A stretch of DNA of 64,000 nt, from assembly GCA_003049465.1 (NCBI GenBank), contig PYSS01000061.1:165088-229087 (forward strand), read 5' to 3'. The notes beneath the pieces are model-generated. The model did no database searches. It saw only the letters and a list, made by a program, of their open reading frames with translations, and was not told the origin of the DNA. A program made the position numbers and the translations under genes. Positions 10,020-21,500 of this stretch are shown here, piece after piece; position 1 is the first letter of the stretch, and the number at the start of each line of letters is the position of its first letter. The stretch comes from Magnaporthiopsis rhizophila (Eukaryota; Ascomycota; Sordariomycetes; Magnaporthales; Magnaporthaceae).

Positions 10020-10358
10020 ATGTACTTCTCCGCCGCCGTCCGCACCGCCCTCCTGGCCCTCCTGGCAGCCTCCCAGGTCGCCGCCGTTCCCCTGTCCACC
10101 GGAGACGGCGTGGCTCCCGCCCACATCTCGCAGCGGAGCGTCTCCGCGTCCGCCCCAGGGCTCCTCGCCGCGCGCCGCGAGGAGGCCGCCAGCGAGGAGG
10201 CCGCCAGCGAGGAGGCCGTCAGCGAGGAGCCCAAGCAGCCCGCCCCCAAGCCCATCACTCGGGGCCAGCCCCGGGGTCGGAAGCCGGGGCGGGACCCCCT
10301 GGGCGTCCCTGGGCCCAAGCTGGCCGTGTGCCGCACCGGACAATCGAGTATCTGCTAA
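10020..10358 (+). CDS. Small secreted peptide precursor with acidic repeats and Cys-pair tail
   Basis: 112 aa. The ATG at 10020 is chosen because it starts a clear signal peptide (residues 1 to about 22, ending QVAAV); the open frame extends upstream but codes nothing recognisable there. Then comes a propeptide-like region with dibasic RR, followed by three units of about six residues rich in Glu-Glu-Ala-Ala-Ser, a Pro/Lys-rich segment with basic clusters (RGRKPGR), and a C-terminal tail AVCRTGQSSIC with two Cys seven residues apart ending the protein. The layout (signal, acidic spacer, basic processing sites, short Cys-bounded tail) resembles fungal secreted peptide precursors, including pheromone and ribosomally made cyclic peptide precursors, but the mature peptide would be present only once. 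Not recognised as a named family. Confidence 0.6.
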   Translation: MYFSAAVRTALLALLAASQVAAVPLSTGDGVAPAHISQRSVSASAPGLLAARREEAASEEAASEEAVSEEPKQPAPKPITRGQPRGRKPGRDPLGVPGPKLAVCRTGQSSIC

Positions 10359-11136
10359 GGGATTGCGATCCCCTTCAGGCCGACGGCGCGACCAAGACGT
10401 CGGCCTCAACTTTTGCTTCCTTGTCAGCGTTGGAATTCGTAGGAGCGTGGAGTCTTTGTGTTTTTTCATCCTCTTGTTTTTCTTTGTTCTTCTCGTTTTC
10501 TCTTCTTTTTCTACTGTGTGTTTCTTGAGAGTTTGCATTTACTTTCACTTTTTTTTCCCCCTTGCTCCAGCTAGCTTATCCAGCAATGCTTCTATCGACG
10601 CCATGTTCCCATGCGTCCACCATATATCTAGGTAGTTGCTGGAGATATCCAATTCTTTTTTTTTTTTTATTTGCGGAGTCCGTCGAATAGTGTAGAATTG
10701 CGAATATTCTGGTGCCTGACACCGTTGCCACTTTTGCACTGCACGCTCAGCCTGGTTTCTTGTCGGTTGCCCGACAGGCAAGCCGAGTAAGAGGTGGGTG
10801 AGCTGTGGCTACTGGCCAATTGCATTACCTGCCCATGGATTCATCCCAATCAGATGAGAAAAAAAGGTTCCAAGTGACTTGACTGTAGATTTGGGGTTAA
10901 TCCTGGGCTTACGCGTAGCTAACCCCGGCCCCCTTGAAGTTTGCAGACTTCTCCTGAACGAATCGTCTCTCCTGAAATGTACTGGTACGACAAGGAGACC
11001 TGATCATGTATCTAGAAGGGTCTGCCTCGCTGATAGTGACAGGTAGAACGGAAATAGTCAAAAGCAAACAGGTCCACCCGTACGCCTGATATCTGACCTC
11101 TCCCACCACAAATCCGAATGTCGGCTGTACGCGTGT
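10359..11136. other. Intergenic, no gene recognised
   Basis: A T-rich 3' region follows the peptide gene. No supported reading frame is present. Confidence 0.45.
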
Positions 11137-11649
11137 CTACACACCCTGATTGTGAGACGCGTTGAACGGCAGGGGTGTTGTGTTCCCCTTCAGCAATATA
11201 TTACTGATAGCTTTCCTCGGACATGTTAGCAGGGGTGATTAGCGTGATGAACAGTGAGGAGACGAACCTGCCAACCTCGCGCTCCCTCATCAGCGGGGCG
11301 AGCGAAAACGCAATGCCGCCAAGGCGCTCCATGTTCGAAAACACAATCTTCCTGGCAAGCTTCTTGGACAAGCCGCTGTTGATCATGGCCGCCATCATTT
11401 TTTCTGAAACACCTCCTGGACGACGACCGGGTTGGCGTCCGCGCCGTGGCGGACGAGCGCTCTCCTGACCTCGCGGTGCAACCTGCGAACGGCACGAGAT
11501 GCCAGAGCCGAGACCATGACTTCTTGCTTCTTCTCCTTGTGTCCGAGGTTCTCGAAGATGCCGGTGGTCGTAAAACCGGCCACCAAGTGGCCAAGGCCCT
11601 TGGCAGTTTTCTTGAAGGACGGGTTGTTATTTGCCATTGGCTCGGCCAT
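11137..11649 (-). pseudogene. Small gene with a one-base frameshift (unknown family)
   Basis: The frame from ATG 11649 runs 84 codons to TGA 11395-11397, ending GVFQKK-like in a run of six A (minus strand). The next frame begins ATGATG at 11398 and continues coherently. One extra A in the run would fuse the two parts. A third piece follows a 64-nt intron at 11204-11267 (GTTCGT...TATCAG, with GCTAAC branch) and ends at TAG 11137-11139. The repaired product would be about 150 aa: a basic N-terminus, a helical middle and a short polar tail. No domain, signal peptide or membrane segment is recognised. The fault could be a real deletion, a sequencing error in a homopolymer, or a second unseen intron. 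Confidence 0.45.
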
Positions 11650-14052
11650 TTCTGAGCCCCTCGTTACAATAGTACTGGATAACCCTAAGAGTGTATCGTC
11701 GGATGTTTGGTCAGGATGGGTGACGATTAGGTGGGATAAAGAGCCGGTGGGAGGGAAAATAGGAGTATGATGACTATATGTACAGAGCGTGGTGTTGCGG
11801 AGACTCTCAATCTTTATAAAATAAGCCCGTAGAAGCGAACGCAGGTGACAGTAATCTGGGAAAGGCTACCTTTGGTGTTCCAGCTTACTGCAAGAAGGAG
11901 TATTCTGCGTGGCTTTGTGCTTCTTGGAGATGGTATTTGCCGCGAGGGTCAAGACAGAGGAAGGCTTGTCGCGCCGTTGTCCTGGTTCAGTTAGGGTGGA
12001 AAGAAATTTGACCAGGTTAGGTAGGCAGGCGATTTAATTTGCACTATGGATATTACCTAATGCTAGGGTTCCTGAAATGGGGCAACAAAGCAGCAAAGAA
12101 CGTCCCCACTCCTTAGCCGCTGGTATTCGTCGGTTTTAAAAGCCAAAGGAATGTGAAAGAGTCCATAGGATGACCAGAACTAGTTCAAGTTGACTTTTAT
12201 CTTCTCTTTTGCTCAACGGAACCGAATACCGGCACGAAAAAGGGGCCCTATGCTCAAGGCTCCTGATTATATGCGTCCCAAGCCTCTCAAGGATTCCACT
12301 TTGACGAAGCCTGCTACCAGGCGTGAATCCCCCTGGATAGCCTTTGGTTGACCCACGGCCTGCGGTGTATTGCTTGCTTGGACATTCTGAGGCTCTGTTA
12401 ATTAGTATCGTACAACCCATTAACGAACTGCCGGATCTGTGGTCAAGATAGGCAACACGTAGTGGGTAGAGGAGCCGTCTTATGGGAAAAGTATACGAAA
12501 CGGTAGCCACATGAGCACAGAGACTCGTAGCGTGTGTTGCTGGGGAGTTATTTTATCTTGACGGTGTGGATTGTGATTCGGAAATGCGTGTGATAGCATT
12601 CTAGAAAAAGTGAGCCTGTTTGAGCTTACTTTTGTCCTGCAGGCCTCGGTCCTCATCTCCGGCTATGCTGTGGGGCCGCAGGAGGCAGAGAAAGAGTATT
12701 ATTATGGTTATTTACAAAGAAGTGCGTCTTCTTTATACCAGGCTCACTGTCCTCTTACGCCTTTTACTTAGGGGCCCCTAACACGCAACTGGTGCAGAGC
12801 ACGCTGGCTGGTAAAGGAGCTTATGACTGGAGAATGGGGCGCGTCAAAGCAGGAGTGGGTCGGATATAGCTCCAGAAGTGCAAGCGCAGTCTCTTTGCTA
12901 GTCTTGGTCTGATGATTGTCCTCCAATGAATGCGACTCATTGTCACATACGACTTTTTGCAGGGGTCATACAATTGGTCGGTTTGAGCGAATGACACCCA
13001 AAGGCAAAAGTTGGGCTCCCAGCAAGGACGCATCAGGAGATTCTGATTGTCAAACGCGCAGGGACCAGTGACCAAGCTTCAGCGCTGGGCGCGGAGCCGC
13101 GGACATTATTATCTTCGGAGAATAGAGGCGGCTGGTCATGGTTTTGGGATCGACTCGCCTGAGTCTTCTATTGCTGAGGGCTGGGCTCGGAGGGGGTGGG
13201 GAAGCTGAAAGATCGGGCGACCGACCTGAGCAGGGAGCTCCAGTGCAGGTGTAACTTACCTAGGTGCCTGCCTAGGTATCTTGGCGCTGGGGCCGAGCTT
13301 CCATTGTTTTTCAAGGGGACGGGGCAAAAGCTCGACTGAGCTCGTAATAGCTCCAGGACAAGACCTTAGTGGCCTTGGCTGCGCAAGCGCTAGCAGCCCA
13401 GCCATCCGTCGGCGGTCGGTGTTGACCCACGCCGACCGCTGAGGCTATTTGATGGGCTGGGCTGGACGGTCCGACTGAGCGCGCTGCCAAGGCTGTCGCG
13501 GCCCCTCGCCACTGTCGCCAGACTAACAGTCGTGGTCGATTTAACTTGACGGCACGACTAAATTAATATCAAGGTCGACGTCGGAATCGGATGCCTGCAA
13601 GCTCAATGTCGTAGTCAGCCAAGCAGGGTTACCCACCTCATTGCCTGGTCTTCCTGACATAATCTACTGATCTGCCGATGTCAACCGACATGAGAAAGTC
13701 GGGCTGCCGCGACAGGCAGAGTCAGGGGACAAAAGGTTGGCGTGGACGGGATGACGTTGTGCTGGTGGGGCGGGAAGATGCGGTTGGTCAGGCCAACTGA
13801 GACACACAACCTTAGAGTTTCGCCGCGAAGCTTGCAGTGCCTGAAAATGGAACGGCTGAATCCAATCGTCCCGCCCCGGTTCTGGATCTGCGTTGGTTTG
13901 TGGGCTGGGCCTAGTCATCCCCAGTGCCAGCCTCTCTTGAGCCACTGCGCTTCGCTCACCGTCTCCCAGTGTGGGTTTCCCGCCCTGCCACCAGGTACAA
14001 GCGCGGCCATCCGGGTAGCACAGGCTGAGTCTGTGGGCTCGTCAGTCATGGC

Positions 14053-14089
<37 letters not shown>

Positions 14090-15095
14090 CCTNTTTTTTT
14101 TGGCGTCATCCATGCGCGTTTGCCTTGCGATCTTCGGCGGCGTTGTCATCCGTCATTCCCGTCGTCGTGGACTTTGTTTCTTGTTCCATTCTTGGTCGGA
14201 CTCCCCAGCCTGCAAAGCCTGCCATTTTTTTTTTTAAAGCTTTTCTTTTCCTATTTGCGGTGGCAGCTTGGAAGCTAAAGTCGAGACGCTCAGACTCTCC
14301 CCGACGGCCTTCCGACGGTGCTCCCCGCCGATCAGGGAGGCCTTGGCGCAACACAAGGCACACGGAAAGCACAGGGCGGGAAGCGTTCCCACGGGCCTTG
14401 ACCCGATTCTTGCTCTCTTCTCACCTGCGGCATGACCCCAGTAAAAGCCAAAAGGGCGTCGTCCCATTCATGCAAAGGCGTTGTTTGGCTTTTTTTCACG
14501 ACCGAGGGGAGAGATTCTTGTTCGGATGCAACCAAGCGGGCATCGACGAGATAAGCGAACAGGAAGTGGGCGAGAGACCAAGAGGGACGAAGTCGAGTGA
14601 ACAGGAGGACATGGCTATCCCGGCAGAGGAGGTTAAAAAGGTTCGGAATCCCCACTCACTATCACGGCCATCTTGACCGAGATGTTTCCAGCAGCGTCGG
14701 CTAAGCTTTTCGTCTGCCCTGCTTGGGATGCTTCGTTTCAGACACGGCGGGCTCGATCTGCACAAAGGAGAGGGCCACCAGCAGGCGTAGGAGTCCCATG
14801 AACCACGCTTTGCAGGGCGGTCGTCTTGTGACTAGGTAGCCAGCAGGGACCCGTGTTCGGGTCCCTCCAAACTCCTCCCATCCCAGCCACCCTCCCTGGT
14901 CCCTTGGATAAGAGATCTGTTCAAAAGCCGCCCAGACGCCGCTTTCGGCTGCTCGGCTGCACCTCTCCTGCTATCCGGCCCATTGCTCCCTCGTGGTGTC
15001 ATAAGCTGTGTCACCAGCCGTACCATACACAGAAGCTACAATCGGGACAATCAGCCGGCCCGACGCCACGTGTAAACGGGAAAGGCCGGAGATAG
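11650..15095. other. Long gene-poor stretch (3.4 kb)
   Basis: No protein was recognised on either strand. About 13.37-13.50 kb is rich in GGCTGGGC-like words. A T run at 14055-14100 contains one N (14093), so length there is uncertain. The last few hundred bases probably contain the missing first exon or exons and promoter of the membrane protein gene that follows. Confidence 0.45.
14055..14100. repeat. Poly-T tract with an N
   Basis: About 37 T, then CTN and nine more T. The N at 14093 marks unresolved homopolymer length. Confidence 0.9.
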
Positions 15096-16368
15096 AAGCC
15101 GACACTACGCGGTATTCCCCTATCGAACTCCGAAGCCGCCCTTGGCGCTGAGACCCGAGCACCATCTTGCGCAACGACCCAGGACACGATAACAATATCT
15201 AGACCGCCTGACGCGACCAGCCGCCAGCGTGGAACCAACGGGAGTCTGTCACCTACCGTAACGACGACGGCCTCGGCGGGTGGCCCCGATCTTCCGGGCT
15301 GCCGAAAGGCATCGGCATCACACAGACGGCTATTAGGTGCTTAACTTCGGGCTACCCAATATATTAAAAAAAACAACCGCCTCAGTGGCCCGGAGCTGTC
15401 GGGCCGACCAAACCACAAAGCTGGCCTGCCCGGCACCATCCAAGCTGCTAGGCAGCGAAGCCGCGGTGACGGCCGCCGCGGCGACGGTGACGGTCATCGT
15501 CTCGCACACGCCTTCACCAGTCCCAGTCGGGGGGGAGGGGAGCACATCCCCGGCCGAAATCTACGATGAGCGCCGCTCCGCCAACACGGTGCTGGTGGCC
15601 ACCTTCTGCGGCATCTTCGGCCTCGTCGCGGTCGTCGGCATTTTCGTGCTGCTGTGGAAGCGCTGCCTGGCCCGTAGCGTGCGAGAGGAGAAGCGGCGCC
15701 TGGTGGAGATGGGGCATGTCAAGGAGCCCGAGAGCGACGCCGCAGTTTCGGAGGCTGGTGGCTACGACCTCGGTGGCATCATGAGGGTGGCCGCGTACCC
15801 CGGCCCGCGCGTTACTTTGTCGGCGCCGCCGGGCAGCGCGACGCTCTCACACCCAGCGGCAGCAGCAGCGGCGGCGGCAAGAGCGGCAAGAGCGCCGGCA
15901 CCATACGACTACTATCATGGGGGCGACTTCCAGATGGCCGCGAGCGATGAGAAGAAGGGTCGGCAGTTGTGGGGCTGGCGGGGCGGGGAGAGCGGGACGT
16001 GGTCGGGGTATGGTGGCGGCGATGGGGAGCGCGGCGTGGTGACGGGTTGGGGAGACGCGGGACCGCCACCGCGGTGGGGGTTCAGCCCGTCGTGGGGTGT
16101 GGCGGACTTGTACGACCCTACGCGGCCGCCGGCGGGCCCCGACGCCGACAGGGCCTTTCTCCGAGTGCAAGAGCGCCGCATCACGCTCCCCGGGACCATG
16201 TCGCGCACGCTGCCCAAGATCGTGGCCCAGACGCCGCACCGAGGGGGCGTCGTTGGCGGGTCGGGATACAGGCCCAGCGTCCGGCGCGCTGCGGACGGGG
16301 AGCAGCCACCGAAGCGATCGCGTGGGAGGGGGGTGCGGATTCGGTTCGATCCCAATAATGTCATATGA
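15096..16368 (+). CDS. Single-pass membrane protein, Ser/Thr-rich outside, long cytosolic tail (5' end unresolved)
   Basis: The main frame (to TGA/TAA at 16368) has no usable ATG before the membrane segment, so it must be spliced to upstream coding DNA. A good solution is a 49-nt intron at 15337-15385 (GTGCTTAAC...CCTCAG) joining to an exon that is open from 15096, where an acceptor-like GATAG ends at 15095. That exon codes a Ser/Thr-rich segment (SLSPTVTTTASAGG) typical of glycosylated fungal surface proteins. The first exon with the signal peptide was not found. Then follow ATVTVIVSHTPSPVP, one hydrophobic helix (NTVLVATFCGIFGLVAVVGI), a basic stop-transfer patch, an Ala run, and a Gly/Trp/Pro-rich cytosolic tail. 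The organisation resembles wall-stress sensor-like (Mid2/WSC-like) proteins, but no named domain is seen. Confidence 0.6.
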
Positions 16369-18565
16369 ATAATTATGGATTTTAGGTGTCCTAGCGTTAT
16401 ACGGACCGTCGATCCAAGGCAGGGACTCGGCAAGCTTGTATATAGTAACTCTGACTTCGTATGGGTCTGTTATCCGCGCAGGCCTGTGTTAGGATCTTGG
16501 ATTTAGCAGAATATTATGGAACTCCGAGTACCTACCTACGGGTGACGATGGGCTCTTATTCGGTATTTGGGCTTCACCAAATGGCTTACTAAAAAAGAAG
16601 AAAAAGGAAAAGCTTTAGGGGAAGGAGCTCTCATCCGGGAATGCCAGACGTAAACGGGAGAAGTGCCGTTTGAGTCAGGGGGAGTCTTGGAAGGACTCAG
16701 GTACGTCTTTTCTTCCATTTGCTTTGCTCGCTCGTTATCTCGGGAACTGGAGCCGATGTCCGTAACCTCATCTTCATCTCTCGCTCAGGAAGCGAGATGC
16801 TCTCACACGATGGGTGAACTCAAACTAAGCATCGCCCGGACGCGCGGTTAAAGAAGACAAGACTGAGATGGCCTTCAAGGCAGCGGCCCAGCGACACAAA
16901 GAGGCCAGTCGGAACAAATCCCAGTTCGGCGACGAACCTCTGCTCGGAGTCGGCCTAAGTCGAGCACATCACAGCCACGTCGGCCGACGGACCTTGGTTG
17001 TTCATCTATCTATAGTTCCTTCTGTCCTTACCCTACCACCTATATAATGGGCGTGGGGGCGCCGTGCTCTGGCGGGATCTCCCGTCTTACCGTGACTGTC
17101 GAACTGATGCTCGTTACCCTAACGGAAAGACGGCGGGAGCACCCTGACGATGGTAGTTCCATCCTCGCCGCAGATGTAAGATTGGACTCCCCCCTCCCCA
17201 CACGAAATTTGGCACGAGGCGGTACACCGGATATGCCCATGGTATGACCAGGGGCGCCAATATACGCGTCGACGGCGGTACTAGCGGAGTAGCCCGTATA
17301 TACCGAGTCCGACATTATCGTCAATGACATCGCCGACGTCTTCGGCGGTGACAGAGGCGCGCACTGCGGCCAGCAGTACGCCCGGCACCGCTCGCCGTTC
17401 CCGTTCCTGCGCTCTCTCTGAACCGAAGTCACGGCAGTCGTCTGGTTGAGCGGAAGGAGGTTGGAGTTGAGGGAATGCCCGTGCGGTCTTAAAGGTCTGG
17501 GTCGGAAAAGCGTCCGTCGGGCGGAGAAGGAAAAGCGGTCGAGGCGAGGGGAGAGCACAACGGGGCTGTGGCGAGTATCTTTCTTGCCCTGGATATCTCG
17601 CTGCTGGAAGTGGGCTCGGTTCTTGGCTTAAACTCCCGCAGGACTGCCACCTGCGGCTCGTGCGGGGTCTTGTTTTTCGCGACGCGTCACGGCACGTGGT
17701 CAGGTGAGACCGTGAGAGTTGGTGACAGCCCTACTTGCAAACGGATTGGGCACCTTGATCGCCGCAGCAGGCCCATCACGGCGATGCCATGGGTGCAAAA
17801 ACGGATAGATGCCTTGGCCAGCGAAGTAGGTAATTGGCTCGGCTATCCCGGTCTCTGCATCTAATTTGATGCCCACAGCGACCTTGCAGAACTTAGCGTG
17901 GCCCTTATATGTGCGCACCCAACTGTTATTACAATGGAGGCAGGCGCGACGGGCACCTACATACATCCATCAGTATGCCGTTTGTTGGCACTGAAATTTT
18001 CTACGGAGTGGCGGTCTATCAGTCAGCAGTCCATCATCAGCTTGCGAATTTCCCGCCTTGATCGAGCCCGTGCGTCCATGGTCTGCCGCGCGACTTGCTG
18101 TGGAGGAGCCCTGGACGAGACCTTCACGTTCGTTCGTTTGTTTGTTTGCTGCTGCAGGATACCGTGACCGTGTCCGCACCTGGTCAGGCATCAGAGATCC
18201 ACCGCTTGGGAGGCAAACGGCCAGTAATCTTCCTGGTGTGCACCAAATTTCCTTCTACCACCAAAGGCAGGTGCCTGGGTGCTCCTTCCTTCTCTCGCCG
18301 CCTTGGTTTATTGGACTTTTTGTCTTCCATCTTTCATCTTCTTATTTTACCACCAGCCCTTCCACTCCGATATCAATCCTCTAACTCTTCCACCCCTCCA
18401 TTTTCGCCCTTCAACTTTCTCCCTGCGCTTTTATACCGCTTTTATTTTCCCGTCCTCCGTTTTCGCTGTGTTGTTTCCGTATTCCTACCTTCCCTATTCC
18501 CTTCCGTGATCCTCATACTCACGGCCGCATACCGCGTGTCCTCCCTTCTTGCTCGAGAGGTTAAG
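16369..18565. other. Intergenic, 2.2 kb; promoter of the DUF3638 gene at the right end
   Basis: An open frame of 172 codons on the minus strand (17040-17558) has no recognisable features and is not called. From about 18.25 kb to the ATG at 18566 the plus strand is strongly pyrimidine-rich, a likely long 5' leader or promoter of the next gene. Confidence 0.45.
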
Positions 18566-21500
18566 ATGAACACCGGAACGGCAGGCGGCCCCAAGAGGGC
18601 TTCGCAGCACCTGGCACTGCAAGAGGCGCTAGTCAACCACTTGGCCATGCCCGTCCGGCTACCACAGCAGGTACAGTATATACGCAATTAGTTATGGTGT
18701 TCACACGTTCGATAGAGGCCTTGCTCACAGTTCCTCCTCACTGGTAGCAAGATGCAAGCATTCCCACCGTCGAGGCCGCACTCCTCGAGCGCGTCATGCA
18801 AGCCGCACAGACGATGTGTAACAGCAGCCGTCATTTGTTGTGGGGGTCGGTAGTCCGTTCACTGAGGGCGTCCGCCCATGTGGCGTCCCGCGGGAGTCTG
18901 GATAGTTCGGCCTTGCTTAGCGAGCTACAGAAAGTAACCATGACAGCCTCGTCGGACTTTCTGATCATCTACGTTCGCGGACAGAACGCCGCCATCTTCA
19001 TCTAGTGGGAACCCACCCCTTCCTCGAAGATACTACTACCTGCCCTAGATATCCTCGTGCGTCTAACAGCATACAGCCGCGGCGGCCACAAGGACGTCAT
19101 CTTCGAGATTTTTGAGGCATCTCCGAAGTCAGAGAGCATCCTAGCAGCCGATGACGTTCTCACATGGGACTTCCCAGGAGCTGCCATCTCGGTGCCCAAT
19201 GTGCGGTTCACAGACGAGAGCTTCCTCCCCCAGCTCGCCGAATTCCTCGACACGGCGTCGCACGCCGAGCCAACCAAGCCATTTTCCGCTTCGGCGTTCA
19301 AGGCCGGGTCATCTCATGTCGAGGTCCGTGACACGCCTGACCCTTCATTAATCTCTTCTATGCTCGCAGGGCTTCTCGAGGCAAACGGCAAGCGCATCTC
19401 GCCTCCCGTGCTTCGCAAGAGAGTTCGCGATGATGTTTGCTTCTCGACCGGAATGCCTTGGCGACGCCTCCCCCTTTGGCTGATCTTGAGGGTCTGTGTC
19501 CGGCGTTTCCTGGGCATAGGCTTTGGCGACGAGAAGATTGGGAGAATCGAGTACAAATTCTTCATCGCGCTTGTCCTATCGAATCTGCTCGATGAGGTGG
19601 CCAAATCATCGTCACCTGATCGAGTCTCACATCTCAAGGCAAAGCTGTCGATGCGGCTGGTCAAGCTGGACACAGACCATAATAACTCAGAGGGCGATGG
19701 CGAACGAGCCTGTTTCGAGAGATTGTTCCAATCCCTAGAGCCACTCTTTACGCGAACTGTCCAGGTGGCGTCCACCCACCTGGCGAGCTCCGTCGCGGGG
19801 GTTGTTAAGAGCACGACTAAAGCTGTGCCCGAGCTCCCGCGACGTGCGACCGAGAAAGATGTGGAGGTAAGCCTTATTTGGAGTATACGTATTATTCCTA
19901 GTATTGTGCCTACTCTAACACGACCGCGAACCTCGGAACTAGATGAATCTTGTGCACAGCGGCGTCTACCTCCGTGGTGCCGTGGCTCGCTGGAAGCGGG
20001 CGTGTCTTGGCCCGCGTCGAGCGTCCGCCCGACAGGATTTCGACGCCAAGGCACATCTCAGCGACTTTCCACTCCCGTACTTTACACTCTCCTCCCTAGA
20101 ACGCAAGGCGCGGACACTGTGCCAAGATATGCCGAGTATCCCAGATTATGCGGTGGCCGATTCCCGCTGCCACTCTCTGTCCAAAATGATACTCGACTAT
20201 CTGTCTAAGATGGGGAGCCACTATGACGGCTTCATTGAGCAGAAGAGCGCCGCCATCCTGACTGTGATGGAGCTCGTAAGTTCCATATGGCCTCTCTCAC
20301 AGCCGGTTTTTCTTCTCATACCACCACTCTTTACGCTATCCATTACCCCGCGATCCAGGAAGGTGCTAATGTCTCCTCTAGTGGGCTCAACTCGACTATG
20401 CTACGTGCGTTCGGTTTCCCTTGCTGATGGATTTCCACCCGCTCTTCATTCCTTCATCGCTCGACGTCCTGTACCTGCCCAAGTGCGCCGACATGGAAAG
20501 GCTCCGCAGCGTGCAAGTCTATCTTAAGCGGCGCATCGACCGTTGCGCCGAGAGCCATCTCACGATCTTCGAGAACCCTCAGCGCGACTGCTTCGCACAC
20601 CGGTATTTCGACACGGGACCAGACTCTGCTCAGTTGCAGGCGATACGGGAGGAGATAATGCTTCATGATCAGGTGAATCAGAAGCGAAAAGAGCAGGAGT
20701 GGGAGGACAAAAGCCGCTCCTACGAGCAAAAGTCAAAGCAAGTACAGAGCATGACCTGCCTGTTCACCGACTGGGACCAGCTGGATGCTTTCGGCCGCCC
20801 GATTCCCGCCAGACACCTTTCCTCCTGCCAGCGATGCCGCCTCAGGGGGGAGATGAACCGCATGCGCATCGGAATCGTTGAGGACCCGCTGCCTGAGGAC
20901 GAAACCATGCAGAAGATTGCCGTCTTCGAGCTCGGAGTCTTTTCTGGAGCAGGAACCTTCACCATATACCGGGACACTACGTGGGCCATTGTCTCGCAGC
21001 TTGCTTCGAAGTCCAAAGACGGGACCATCTCTCCTCGATGCACCATTAGGTCCTACGGTGGACTCTCAGCGTTCGCCTCACCATCTCCCTGCAATATTGT
21101 TCTTGCCTCGACCACTAAGTCATTCCTCGACACGCATTATCGCGCCGCCTCCTTTCCTGTGGCTCTAGAGGATCTCCTTAAGCCCAACGGTCTCCGCTAC
21201 ACCTACTATGATAAGTTGTCTAAGGTCTCCCCTGGCCATAGCTCGATCGTAGCCCGACGCCCATCTTTTGCGCACCACTGCCTACTCCCATTGGCCAACA
21301 CGCCCTTTTCGGCAATTTCTCAAGCCTTCCCAGTGGACAAGCCTGGCCCATCGTCATACGACATCGTCGCGTCCCAAGCGAGCTGCCCCCACGGCGTCAA
21401 CATGCACGAGTACCTTGCTCTCCAGACACTCCTCTCTGGCAGTCGCCGGCGCTGGATCTCCTTGCTCGCCGAGCTTGGCTCCTCGAACCTGAATTTCTCA

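Noticed and set aside
12136..12510. 124-codon minus-strand frame in the gene-poor 12-kb region.
   Set aside because: No recognisable feature and no support from neighbouring exons.
17040..17558. 172-codon open frame on the minus strand.
   Set aside because: No domain, signal peptide, membrane segment or intron signals; composition like its neighbours. Treated as chance.
19003..19005. Premature TAG making the DUF3638 gene a pseudogene.
   Set aside because: It spans the last two bases of exon 2 and the first base of an intron with good signals; splicing restores the family sequence.
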